A stretch of DNA of 64,000 bases from positions 53,979,020 through 54,043,019 of the forward strand of contig OY282607.1 of assembly GCA_958298945.1 (NCBI GenBank), given 5' to 3'. Positions 1 through 11,405 of the stretch are shown here, piece by piece. The notes below the pieces were generated by a model, which made no database searches, was not told where the DNA came from, and worked only from the letters and a program-made list of their open reading frames with translations. Source of the DNA: Atherix ibis (taxonomy: Eukaryota > Arthropoda > Insecta > Diptera > Athericidae). The stretch's first letter is position 1, and every line of letters begins with the position of its first letter. Made by a program: the position numbers and the translations under genes.

Positions 1-748
1 ACATAAAATTTACTATAATTAGTTTAATAGTTAATATTCTTTTATGCATTAATTGATGTAGAGGTAATCCCACTTCGTTTGAATTATTTAAGTGCATTTG
101 AATTTATACCTTCATAGTATTGAGAACTTCCATTTTTTAAGATTATTAACAGTAGCTAAGTTTTTTTTTTAAATTTTATTAAATGGGGGATGAGATTTTT
201 CCAAAAAAAAGCCCAAATTCAATTTTTCCAGCTAACTCTCGATATGGTCATCGTCAAAGTAGTCATCGATAATCACATTGAATACTTTCAAGAATATATA
301 AATACCTGGTGATATGATAAGTAATCGTCTTTTTGGGTTTGAAAATGCTCAACGTATTTTTGCGATTATGGTTTGTTCTTAACTTGTTACCTTTTTTCAT
401 TACACTTTGGAAAGTTTTATTATGATTGTTTGTGCAATCAGGAAATGCATTGTCCTTCCTTTTATATATGGTGTTCTATCCAGGTAGGCTCACAACTTTA
501 ATTTAATGTCAATTTGATTAGCTGTCATTCTATCAGTTGATATATTATAGTCAAAGAGAGTAGGCGCGCAGTGAAAGCATTTTTCGATAGTAATATATCA
601 ATTTTTGAGCGGCTCAGAAAGTTACGTTGTTAATGTTGCACCGAAATTTGATCGTGGGTGAAAGTGTAGCTGAAGAAGCATAGAATATTTTTCAAACCGT
701 TATGTTTTTCATAAAGAGTTGTTTTTATACCCTTACAAAATTCTGGTG
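1..748. other. AT-rich stretch, no gene recognised
   Basis: I see no long open frame, tRNA-like fold or repeat array here. It could be intergenic or intronic DNA, or an eroded outer part of the transposase relic that follows. Confidence 0.5.
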
Positions 749-1075
749 ATTCAGGACCTTCAACCCAGAGACAATATGCGCCATCGGCAATGGAGTGAAA
801 ACGTCTTAGAACGTAATAAACAGGACCCTAATTTTTACAGTAAATTGAAAATCAGTGACAAACGCATTTTCAAAGGCAATTAACAAGCGACATTTACACC
901 CTGTTAGTGACTGTAGTGTGGTTTTTGGACCAGGAAATGTCAATTTATTTTCAGGATCCTACTGGCAATACTGTTACGGTTACTAATGAGTGATATAAAG
1001 AGACGCTGCAAAATTGTTTTACTTTTGAAGTTGATCAATTGGAAATCGACGACACAAGACACCGCCCCGCCGTGG
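749..1075 (+). pseudogene. Tc1/mariner-superfamily transposase relic (rosa-like)
   Basis: Reading from 749 gives a coding-like stretch with the pre-catalytic signature DPNFY...LKISDKRIF, matching the DPNF(Y)xKIIFSDEAHF segment of mariner-like transposases, so the first catalytic Asp is visible. After a frame change near 880-950 comes DPTGNTVTV followed by YKETLQ and an FEVDQLEIDDT segment. This parallels the VTVNGERYRDMLQ segment of the better-preserved element at 20,890-21,748. The QQDGAT motif and everything after it are missing, and several stops interrupt the frame. It is an old, non-functional copy; no terminal repeats were found. Family placement rests on the shared segment only. Confidence 0.55.
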
Positions 1076-2307
1076 TAATGCCGATTAACCCTATCACTCC
1101 TCAAATTAAAGTCCTGCCGACTTCTTCCTGTTACAATTCTTAAAAGGTTAAGATATAGTGGAATATGTTAAATATTTTAGATCAATTTTTTTTAAGGGAA
1201 GCATTTCTAAATTTACTAATTAGAAATCTACCATGTTTTACGTGCTTTAATTTCGAAATACCTTTTTTTAATTGGTGATAGCTTTTTGTCTGCATTTTTT
1301 TATTTGAACACTGGGACTATGGTGAGATCTTTCAACCAGGACAAAGACTTTCCTCTGAAGACTCTTCTAATTGATTTTCTGAATAATCATTTTTTCTTAG
1401 GCGCTTCTTTCCTTAGTATAACTATCTCCATTTTACAAATTAGATTAGCTTTTTGGTTTGGTTTTGTTAAAGTAAAGTCTAATAGCTACATTTTATCTTA
1501 AATAGGCTGACTTTTGAAAAATAAATTGAGATGCGCCCTAAACATTTTTTCACAATATAAGGATAATTTTGTCAATCAATAGAACTTTAAATGATCATTT
1601 TTTGTAATGTTTTCATTCATAAAGTTTTAGTAAGTTTTTTTAAAAGCCTGGGATCTTTCCTCAAATCATTTTACATTGTTAGTACTCTGTTTGCTGGTCA
1701 AATGCAGCTGAAAAGTTACTTTCAAAACAACTCTGACTGAGGTTATAATTTTTTCAAAAAAAATATGATTCGATTCCCTTTTTTAAGTATCTTTTGTCTA
1801 TTTTAATGGGAAACAACTGATAATTAGAAGTCTGTTAAAATGGTTTCTTAGGTACAAGTGTAAGCCAGGGACCATATTATACTATCATAACCTGGAACCC
1901 ATTTAACATCTTTGTATGTGTTGGAGAGATCATTAATTGAGTAGAAAATAATTTGGGAAATTCGAAAATAAATTTTTCGATAATTGATAACGGCCAAAAA
2001 AAAGACTCTCATCTATAAAATCTAATAAGTCTAAATGCTTTAGAATACTTTCGTTCAATTCAGAGAAGGTGGACATATTAATAGCGGTACTTAACATAGG
2101 GAAATCTGTATTTACAACGTTAACTAGCCGCAATTTGGCTATAAGTTAGTTTTGACAATTTTCACTTGGCAATCGTGAACTGTAGAAATGGAAAATTGAT
2201 TATTTTATTATTCATTTAATCAATAGATTAATCATCTAAGCTGTCTATGAAAGCATAACGAAAGTAAAATTCAAATCTTCGATGAGTTAATTTTGGATTT
2301 CAGATAA
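1076..2307. other. AT-rich stretch, nothing recognised
   Basis: Only short open frames of simple composition occur. No terminal repeats, RNA gene or similarity to other parts of the window was noticed. Confidence 0.5.
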
Positions 2308-2690
2308 ATGATTAACCATGAGTAGTGAACGAGGAGCTACCAAATTACTTTCGGAATCATTCAACATTTATAAAGGTCTCCAGCGAGAACATACATTTTC
2401 AGGCGTCCTTTTTAACCTGATGCTGTAAAAATAAACGTGAGCCAATCTTGGGTTACACTAAAGGTAAAACTAAGTATATGGAGTCGGCGTTACCATTTAA
2501 CAAAAGCACAACTATCAATAACAAACGACAACAGCATGGAGAAAGAATATAGCACATGGCATCTGGGAGCCAACAGAGCTTATAATAGACAATCTAAATT
2601 ATGTCGCTCACAAATTGGTATTGACAGTTCTGTTGCATTCTTACCATTGCGCACTTTCAGCACGTTTAAGAAGCGAATTCTCCGATGACC
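2308..2690 (+). pseudogene. Possible non-LTR reverse transcriptase scrap
   Basis: A short segment around 2,340-2,430 reads IYKGLQREHTFSGVLFNLML, which resembles the RT motif GLRQGDxLSxxLFNLxLE of RTE- or CR1-like non-LTR retrotransposons. The next 250 bases are open in one frame (83 codons) but I cannot align them to RT motifs. The block ends in an 18-base direct repeat (GGCGAATTCTCCGATGA twice, 2,670-2,726) against the 3' end of the Jockey relic. The call is weak and rests on one motif. Confidence 0.3.
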
Positions 2691-2724
2691 CGTTGGCTCT
2701 ACATGAAAGGCGAATTCTCCGATG

Positions 2725-4240
2725 AACACCCATCGGCATTTCTCAAACTAATGAAAGTTTGATTCCTGTAGAAAATCTCTCCGACATTGTCTTCTAAGTC
2801 TTCGATGACTGTTTCTGGGGAGGGCAGTACAGGACAATCCTCTCACAAGTGGATTATGATGATAGAATAAGCGGGAGTGAAATTTTTGATGGCGGGACAT
2901 GCACAGGTCCTGCACAAAGGGAACATTTAGATCACGATGTATTACGTTGTTACGCCCCATATAAAAAGGGACATCAACAATTTCACGGAGGATCTTGGAT
3001 TGTAAGGCCTGGACGCGATTGGAATTGGAACGTTTCGTTGAACCCCAAAGTTCAATTCCATATGTCCAAGTAGGTTTTATAATTGTTAACTTTTGAAGTT
3101 TACTTTTGATTGTTAGTTTCGGGGTTATGTCCAGTAGTCTAAGAAGTTGTAGGTAACGTCTGTTAGCTTCAAATCTTTTTAGTCTACTATGTGGATTCCA
3201 TGTTATTCTCTTGTAGAGGTAAAGTCCCAAATAACGTACTTTATCATAGTAAGTAATTTGTGTGTGTAGCAAGTATGGCCGTATCGTCTGCATAAGTAGT
3301 AATGATAGTATTAGAATCAAATGGGATGTCATGGGTATAAATTTTATATAAAATGGGACCAAGGATACTACCTTGTGGAACTCCGGCTAGAATAGGATAT
3401 ATTTCCAAGGATTCTGAGTTAATTGCAACTTGGAAATATCGTTGGGGGAGGTGTGAATTTATGATAAGGTAGTATGTTGAAGGAAGAAAGTTCTTAAGTT
3501 TCCATAGAAGTCCAGGATGCCACACACGAATAAACGCTTCGGACATATGTATCTATAAATACTCCTGGGCAATACTCTTTCCTCTCAAGAGAGGATGCAA
3601 TGTGATCAACTATGTGATGGCATTGCTGGATGGTGGTGTGTTCAGATCGGAAGCCACATTGGTGATCAGGAATAATTTGTTCAATAACTAGGACTGGGTA
3701 GAGTCGTTTTTCAAAAATCTTACCAATAAATAGTAAAAGGCTAATAGGTCTATAGGAAGAAGGAGAATTAATGGGTTTATTTGGTTTAGGAATCATATTA
3801 ATGACAGTAAATTTCCAGAGTAAAGGAAAACTGGTTGTGCGGAGGATACTATTAAAAATGTTTGTAATTAAAACTAAAGCTTTTCAGGAAATTTGCTTCT
3901 GAATAGGAGCTGTTATTAGATCATAACCAGGAGTTTTTTTTTATTGGAAAGGCGCAGAATAGTATTTTTAATTTCCGAGGGCTTAAAATGTTTGGGAGGA
4001 AGACTCATAGAGACTGGAAACATTAGTTCTTCGATAATTTTGTTAGTATGCGATTTGTCTTCTATATCATCATATGGAGCAAAAGTATTTACCAAATGTT
4101 TAGCAAATACTTCAGCTTTTTCTTTGTCTATTTTTGCCCAGTTACCGTCATTTTATTTCAGTGGGTGTGATGTTCTTTTATTCGAGAGTATTTGTCTAGT
4201 GGCTTCCCATAAAGAAGAAAATTATGAAAAAATTTTCTGC
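2725..4240 (-). pseudogene. Jockey-clade retrotransposon relic, ORF2 (RT part), 5'-truncated
   Basis: Read on the minus strand, fragments in shifting frames give, in order, the RT entry motif (SSYRPISLL), the palm segment GVPQGSILGPILYKIYTHD, the catalytic YADD followed by TAIL, and the C-terminal region (VRYLGLYLYKR, TYGIELWGSTKR, HRDLNVPFV). It is nearly collinear with the longer copy at 14,417-17,160, which also gives the 3' end. The endonuclease half is absent, as expected for 5'-truncated LINE insertions. A stretch between YADD and VRYLGLY is deleted relative to the other copy. Multiple frameshifts and stops make it non-functional. Confidence 0.85.
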
Positions 4241-4249
4241 TTGGAATAA

Positions 4250-4612
4250 TTTATCTACCGTCTGCTTCATGAATTAGAAAAAAGAACTATTGTTGCAAAT
4301 AAGCGGAAACTTGATCCATGTCGTATTGTGACTTCGCTTGAAGACATTGCTGCTTTGCAATACAGCGTGCCAGAATCTTCTTCAACATCAAATAATCCAA
4401 AACACCTTCTTCCACAAGATCATTCACGCAACCGGAAAAGCGTACAGCTTTTCTATGATAAGTCCAATTTACTTTTATGGAACAATTCAAATGAGCGTCG
4501 AAGCGCGTTGGACAATGTTACTATTGCTGAAAATCAATATTTTGAAAACTTTTTGACCACTGAAAAAATATGTTTTTTTTCTATAAATTCGAAACAATAC
4601 CGTTTTTATTAA
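4250..4612 (+). other. Unassigned coding-like block, possible exon
   Basis: An open frame of about 119 codons runs from just after TAA near 4,250 to TAA at 4,610-4,612. It encodes a mixed-composition protein with KRTIVANKRKLDPCRIVTS, then a Ser-rich segment (VPESSSTSNNP) and SRNRKSVQLFYDKSNLLLW. Base composition is visibly less AT-biased than the flanks, which favours real coding history. A possible splice acceptor (TTAG) lies at about 4,272-4,276. The minus strand is also open for at least 67 codons, so the coding strand is uncertain. I do not recognise the family. It directly abuts the truncated end of the Jockey relic. Confidence 0.35.
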
Positions 4613-5467
4613 ATAATGTTAACTTTGCTAATCCTTTTTTATGAAGACGCCTTATAGATTTTTAATTCATTCAGTTTACATATTTTAGATGATTTATACA
4701 AATTATTCAGGTTGTGCTTAGAATATTGTAGAAAAAATCATATATATTATATTTTACTTTCGATTTTATTTAAATAAACTTTGAATAAAAAGCATCACAC
4801 CATACTACTTACATGCATGTTCTAAGCCATTTCAAAATATTCCCGATAAAATGTACTTCAACTTGTTGCCGGTAAACATTATTCAGTTGATTTCGAGTGA
4901 ATTGGAATCATGAAAATATAATGACTTCTTATACAAATGAGTATTCGTTTAACCATAAAATAATCAGTAATAGGATTATTGCACGAAAACAACCCAATGT
5001 CACATTACGTTTTCATATCTCTTCATATAATTTTAAAAATCGATTATACTCTATTTATTTGTTAATGTTGAGGTTAATACCGAAGGTGAACTTTGTCATT
5101 TACACCAACCTCAATAGCAAACAACAAATGTTCTGTTTACACTTGTTCGTAACATGAATTGTTCATTTTTCTGAACAGTTCAACTATGAAAGTTTCTTAA
5201 TATCACTTCTAAAAAAAATTCGTATTAGAATTTTTGTAAAATCTACAATAATAACTATGGTTTTTATTTATTTAATCGATTTTATGTAAAGAAAGAAAAA
5301 AGTACAATAAAACATGCATCCTGCAATAATAATAATATTGTCCGACTCTTCTTGTATTTATAATCGTAATTTTTGAGTGAAGATTTAGTAGAAATTTGTA
5401 GTTTAATTTATCTTTTATTTTTACTTCATTGTTATTAAAAGTGATGGTTTGGCACGTTACTTATTTA
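4613..5467. other. AT-rich stretch, nothing recognised
   Basis: Poly-A and poly-T runs and short frames only. No gene or terminal repeat was seen. Confidence 0.5.
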
Positions 5468-5705
5468 ATTCTGTCCATAAGTCTCCAATACCTTTTTGAG
5501 ATTTCGAAACTCTCTAATTCCTTCTGAGATGCTGTAAGTCTCTAGTATCCTTTGATGTACCGTAAGTAGGTGCTGTAAGTCTCCAATAGCTTTGGAAGTT
5601 TCAAAAGTCTCCAAATCCTTTTGAGGTTCCGTAAGTCTCCAATAGCTTTTGAAGTTTCAAAAGTCTCCAATTCCTTTTGAGGTGCCGTAAGTCTCCAATT
5701 TATTT
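5468..5705. repeat. Minisatellite built on a ~28-30 base module (AAGTCTCCAAT...CTTTTGAG)
   Basis: The motif AAGTCTCCAAT followed by A/TxCTTTTGA and a (T)CCGTA or TTTCAA spacer recurs about eight times. Two alternating spacer types (GGTGCCGT and AGTTTCAA) give a higher-order unit of about 60 bases. The last two higher-order units (about 5,577-5,700) are nearly identical, while the first copies have drifted. It is non-coding. Confidence 0.8.
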
Positions 5706-6297
5706 TATGTCTCCACTAAACTATTAATTTTAGGAGATTAATTGCAGAGTTGCGTTCAAATTGTTCTATGAACGCCACTCTGTGCAATTTTATACTTAGC
5801 TGCTATAGTACTCTGCTATATATGTATGTTATACCTTCGTTGAATATATGCGCAGTGCTTAAATTTTTTTTATCAACTTCATTTCAACCTGAACAGTAAA
5901 CCGGGATGGGAAAATTGGTAATTTCACTTCATCTGTTAAGGCAAATATAGACATGTACAGAAATTGCCATTTCATTTTTTAATATTTCTGAAAGTAATAA
6001 AATAACTAAATGTTACTTACTCGTATTCTAATTATACGTCCGTAAAGATAATAAATGTTTTGATTTATTCGGTATTTAACCAAGAGATTTCTAGAGAACA
6101 TGTTTATCATAGTCAACCGTGTACACATTTGTAATTAAAGACCTTATTATTAACTTAAAGAATTTTATTCACAGCAAACCGAGAGTTAAAAGCTTCTAAA
6201 TTTTCTTATTTTTAAAAATATTATTATTTAAGATAAGAATCGATTTGCAAAATTCATCTTCTTCAATATTATTGAAATAGTTAAAAACATTTATCAA
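5706..6297. other. AT-rich stretch, nothing recognised
   Basis: No coding frame or structural repeat is supported here. Confidence 0.5.
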
Positions 6298-6625
6298 TTA
6301 AAATGAACTGAAGTATATGGCCACCGGTTTCTGTAACAGCATTAATGAATTTTTTTTTGTTAACAAATATTTATTATTAAATGACATATTAAACATTTTA
6401 ATTTGCATAACAATTTTTTTAATTTTATTGACACCTTTTTTAAGGTCGTTATTATAAGAAAAATTAAAAGATAGTATTCCAATGTCCAAGTGATTTTTGA
6501 CCTCCTCATTTGAATTAAACGTTTTACCATCTAAAATTTTTTGTAGAGACCGGAATAAGTGATAATCGGAAGGTGCTAGGTCTGGAGAGTATGGTGGGTG
6601 TGGCAGTATATCCTATACAAGCTCT
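6298..6625 (-). pseudogene. mariner (mellifera-like) transposase C-terminal relic
   Basis: On the minus strand the segment near 6,615-6,480 encodes PPYSPDLAPSDYHLFRSLQ, the third catalytic Asp motif of DD34D mariners, then KTFNSNEEVKNHLD. The frame then decays. The same KTFNSNEEVK block is present in the mariner at 10,529-11,405, so this is probably a further copy of that family. No terminal repeat was found nearby, so it is a fragment. Confidence 0.7.
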
Positions 6626-8289
6626 TATCTGATAGAATTTTTGGAAGTGATAACTCACTCCGTCCAGAAGAACATTTTTAAACGTAAGAGAATTTAAAAC
6701 TTAGTTAAAAAGGCTAAAAAAATTAAAAATATTTAAATTTTTCTTAAATGCACCGTGGATTTTAATGTTAACGGAAGAAAATATATTATTTAAACGTATT
6801 TTATGGAACATTTCATGTAATTTTTTTTACCTTTTCTCAGGGAGTAGTTATTAATCTATTTGCTTTAGACAATGTCAAAACCTATTCAAATACATATGGA
6901 TATCTAATAAATAACTTTACTATTCCGACAATCGGTTTCCGAACAATTTGTTCGTCTATCTTCATGACCAGCCCCACTTTCAAAGATAATAATTTTTCAT
7001 CATCTGTCACCACTCACTTCAAAAGTGAATTGATATTGTTATATTTTTACAATAAATCATAAATTTAAAAGTGTTAAATTGAAAATCTTTCACTCATATC
7101 AGTTCAGTTACTGGAAGATTCTACAATATGGCATCATGTGTGAAGCATCATCATCCATCGTTCAAGTCGTGTTACATGGATTTATTCCAATTAGCTTTAT
7201 TATGTATCCATGGTCAACTTTAAATGAAAACGTTTTAAATCTTCTTAAATTGAAAAATGTTTTCATTAAAATCTTGAAAACCAAACGTGTTTTTTTTAAA
7301 TAATATTTTGACTTATACAAGGATTGTTATATTTTCCTTAAGACATATTTTCCTTATAAAAATACTTTTTTCTAAATCAGTAAAAACTCCCTAATTCCTA
7401 GAAATTGGTTTCCGATTAAAATTATTGACTCATTTTTTTGGGATTTATCTGAACCAAAAAAAAAACCTCCGAATAATACAGAACCATTTACGATTTTTGA
7501 CAATTATTCCAAAGATCTAAGTGCTTAAATAGATACCCTTTAAAAAAAAGTTGATTCACTTTCAAAAAAAAAAATCTTTTATTGTTAGGTTAGGAGCTAT
7601 TTCGTCGGACACACATAGACCAAATTAAGATCCTTTATGATACCACCTGCTCATCAAAACTGTACTTTTATTCATACACTGATTTTTTTTATTATTGTCG
7701 GCAACGTCACAACCTTCTCGAGCAAAAACTTTTCTGCAAAGAAAAAATTTAGTTGATATGTTTTTGGCCGAAATGTATCAGTTCAAAATATAAAAGTATA
7801 GGACGTTCTGATTTTTATTTTTCATAAATAGTCTCTTGTGATCTTCACATGGAATGTTAAAAATATTTTAAGTCGTACAAGTTCGAAACGCTCAACATAA
7901 TCTTCTTTGATATATCTGCATCTATGTATGTAAGTAGTGGCACTTGGATTGTTTAACAATGTCTACTTGATAAATGTTACTTGATTTTATGTTTGGCGCC
8001 GAATATCCCATTATGCATCCTTTTTTGTCTTTGTTTTTGTGTAGATTGAAGTGTTTGTTTGTAGGAAGATACGGCAAATCGTAGTAGGGGGTCTGTGTCA
8101 TAAACGCCATGACAGTATGAGTACCTAAACTTGAACTGACAGCTCTGTGTGATTTGACACTAGATCAGAGATAAAATTAATTTCACCCGAAAAGGGATTA
8201 AAAGAAATTTTACTTTAGGATATAATAAGATACATTAACAAAAAAGAAATGAGTAAGAGTGATATGATCAATCATAATTCTAACGTCTC
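6626..8289. other. AT-rich stretch, nothing recognised
   Basis: Several homopolymer runs and a few 60-75 codon frames without recognisable motifs. I could not support any gene. Confidence 0.5.
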
Positions 8290-8625
8290 CTAAAATTTAG
8301 TAAGCATTATCAACCACTGGAAGTCCGGTCTAGACCTGTTGACATGATACGCCATATGTACCGGCAAAAGTCTTAGCATATTTTTAGTGTCATGACTGGA
8401 GCATCAGTCTGACTTCTGGGACCCTAAATGATGGTTCATAAACAAAAGCCACTGTATATTTTCTGAGCGGAATCTTCCTCATCTATGCGGATTAAGTGTC
8501 CAGCCCACCGGAGCCTACTCAGCTACAGTCAGATGGTCGTGATACTGCTCCATGATTTTATCGTTAAACGGGATGAGGAATCGTCCATCCTCATAAAAAG
8601 AGAGATCAAAACGTCCCCCTCTCAA
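8290..8625 (-). pseudogene. Non-LTR retrotransposon 3' scrap (RLRWAGH motif)
   Basis: The minus strand around 8,545-8,470 reads SRLRWAGHLIRIDEEDSAQK, followed by a decayed tail. The (R)LRWxGHxxRM motif marks the C-terminal end of ORF2 in several insect non-LTR lineages (RTE- or CR1-like endonuclease-reverse transcriptases). Only about 100 codons remain, with stops. The clade cannot be fixed from this much sequence. Confidence 0.55.
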
Positions 8626-10446
8626 ACACAACTAAAAGCCTGTTATAATTTTTGATGATAATCCAATTTTTTTAAGAATACGCAAGGACTAGCAGGAATT
8701 GTACAGGAATAGCTTCGATTTACATGAGGAAGAATACTAGAGGACTAGCAAGACATGTACAGGAACAGCGTATGTCTGAAGAATAAAGTCTACAAATTAG
8801 AAATGAATTTAGGAGTCACCAAATTTATTTGATTTATTTGGCGCTATATTCAAGTCTAAAATGGCGTTATTATGTGACCAGAATTGTTGTTTCCAGCCTC
8901 CTTCTATAAAAACTGCCAACTATCGAGAATATATTAGGCGACGGATGGCATCTTTAGTACAAAAAGCAATATTTCCCTACCGTAGTAAAGGGGAATTTCC
9001 CTACCGTAGTAACTAGTATTTTCTAACATCATAACAAGTGTGGTTAGGTTTAGATTTTTTTCTAAAGCAAACTTTAGGTAATTTAAAGAAAAACTATAAA
9101 CAATCGTTAATTCTACCTTAAAAAAGTATAACAATTTTTTTCCCGGATAAGTCAATATCAACGCCATTGGCATATGACTTAAACATAATGATTTAGTCTT
9201 CCTTCTGGAATATAGTGAAAAGAGAACACTATCAGATTGCTGGAAAAAGTAATTTTTCCTATCTTTATAATCAAAAGAATAAGAGCCACTTACTTGGGTA
9301 AAAATAATTCGCTTATATTCTATTCGTTATCATAAAAGAAAATAAATTAGTTCACTTTGGATGATGCCAATTAAGAAAGTTTTTCATTAAGGATACAAGA
9401 TTGACAACAAGAAAAATCCTACACTCATTTATAAGAGTATCATACACGTATTAGGTAAATTATAAGTAATCTCAGTGACAAGAAACTATTAAACTTTTTT
9501 AATAGATATTTTTTTTATTTTTATATAAAATCATATAAAACTAATTTCACTATTTTAAGAATATTTATCAAAATTATATCCTTGATAGCATACGATTTGG
9601 AATAAATTCTCTGATATGGTCGGTAAAAATGTACAATTCATTTTATTAAATTTTTATTTAAAATATTACTTGAAAAAAGTTCAAAATGTCAAGTAATAAT
9701 TTCGTTTTGATGATACTCCCCATTTACTGTTGAGAAAGGGAAACAATGTATACTCTAAGCAAAATCATATTTCACAAGATATAATAAATTTTCTTTTCTA
9801 TGGTAGAATAATAGATTTTCCCCTTCGTCAATTGGGGAATTTTATTTATGTTAAATTTTAACAGTTGCATTTTCCTAGTCATCTTAGAAGAGATTTCAAC
9901 GAAAACGAATCAATGTCCAATTAATCAAAGTGAAGTTTAATTTCCGAAATAAATGTCATACTCATTCTCTTGGAAATACGATTTGCTCTCTCTTCGAAAG
10001 AAAAGAAACAAACAGAAAACATTAAAGATACTTTCTATCGGAGCAATTCATCTTGTATTTTTTGATATGGAAAACAAATGAAGATTGAAAAGGAAAATAC
10101 CATTGTGAGTTTGAATCATGGAAATATGCGATGAAACAGGCTACAATGCTTCTTAAGAATAGTTGTTAATAATTGTATTTTCATTAATGATCGTATGCTT
10201 AGTAATAGATAGGTCTTATAATTCTAGACGTTACATTATGTATCCAATGATTTATTAATTGTTGGCTAGAAATAGTACAAAAGTATTATTTACTCATAAA
10301 AGTAATAATAAGTCTACTGAATTACTTCAGTTCATCCGACTTAAAAAAATGATATCTTTTTGGTAAAAGAGAATATCCAAAATAGTCTCCAATTTTCAGA
10401 AGATACTATACAATATTTTGGGATACTATGATTAATTTTCGAAAAA
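8626..10446. other. AT-rich stretch with a short tandem duplication
   Basis: The only structure I noticed is a direct repeat of about 20 bases containing TTCCCTACCGTAGTAA at 8,970-9,015. No gene is supported. Confidence 0.5.
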
Positions 10447-10448
10447 TA

Positions 10449-11405
10449 TTGGGTTGTTCGGAAAGTAATTTCGTTTTTTTCGACGTTTCGACTTTTGTGT
10501 TCTGACTAATAAGAAAATTTGAGATATATTGGGTTGTTCGGAAAGTAATTTCCTTTTTTTTATAAAAATGAACGACGATTTTCTTATAGTGAATTAATAT
10601 TTTATTCATTTAATTATTGTCCAGTTTGACCCAATATCCTTTGCCATCTTTGTAGCAGTAGCATGATTCCACGCTCTTAAAATTTTTGTTCTTTGCTGGT
10701 GAAAAACTGATCCAAGTAATTTTTGACCTCCTTATTTGAATTAAACGTTTTACCGTCTAAAATATTGGCTTTCGAAGTGCTTCGAGCTGGTTTTGATGAA
10801 TATTGGCTTTCGAAGTGCTTCGAGCTGGTTCATCTTTTCTAGTGAAGGATCTTTTGCGCTTAACATTGTTGTAGACTACTCATTTCTCATCCCCAGTGAT
10901 GATACGCTTCCAAAATGGATCATTTTTTTGGTGTTTGAGAAGAAAATCACAAACGTCAATTTTTTTCCGTAAGAAGATGAGGAACCCATATGTCGAGCTT
11001 TGAGATAAAACCTAGCCGTTTCAAATGATCATGAACAGTCCTATTCGATAAATTTAATCTCCCAGCGATCTCACGAGTTGTTATTCGCCGATTTGCATCA
11101 ATTAATGCCTTTATTTTGTCTTCATCAGCTTCAACTGGCCTTCCAGGACGTGGTGCATCTTCCATACACATCAGATAATTTTTTTCTTGCTTGAACTGCA
11201 TTTTTATCTTTTCTATAGTAAAAAAGTAAAATATGCCGAAAATGCTGTTTTTCACTTTCCATATTTAAAAGGATATCAACCAAAAACTACTGTGCAGAAT
11301 CAATCAAATTTTTTCGCAAGCAAGCCTAAGTGTGAAGTTGGTTGTGAAATAATAAAATTAAGTCCTTTGTTGGGAAACAACAAAACTACTTTCTAGACAA
11401 CCCAA
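10449..11405 (-). mobile_element. mariner element (DD34D, mellifera-like), internally deleted, with doubled TIR
   Basis: The element is bounded by inverted repeats beginning TTGGGTTGTTCGGAAAGTAA on the left and ending TTTCTAGACAACCCAA at 11,405, each flanked by TA. The left terminal repeat occurs twice, at 10,449 and 10,529, with 80 bases between. Minus-strand pieces of transposase are visible: the helix-turn-helix region (APRPGRPVEADEDKIKAL, then ITTREIAGRLNLSNRTVHDH), a block with ITGDEK, and a C-terminal block. The middle containing the second and third catalytic Asp is deleted. The element cannot encode its own transposase. It shares ends and body with the copy at 23,170-24,403. Confidence 0.85.

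Noticed and set aside
4287..4490. Minus-strand 67-codon frame with several Cys, odorant-binding-protein-like at first glance
   Set aside because: Cysteine spacing does not match that family and the plus-strand frame over the same bases is longer.
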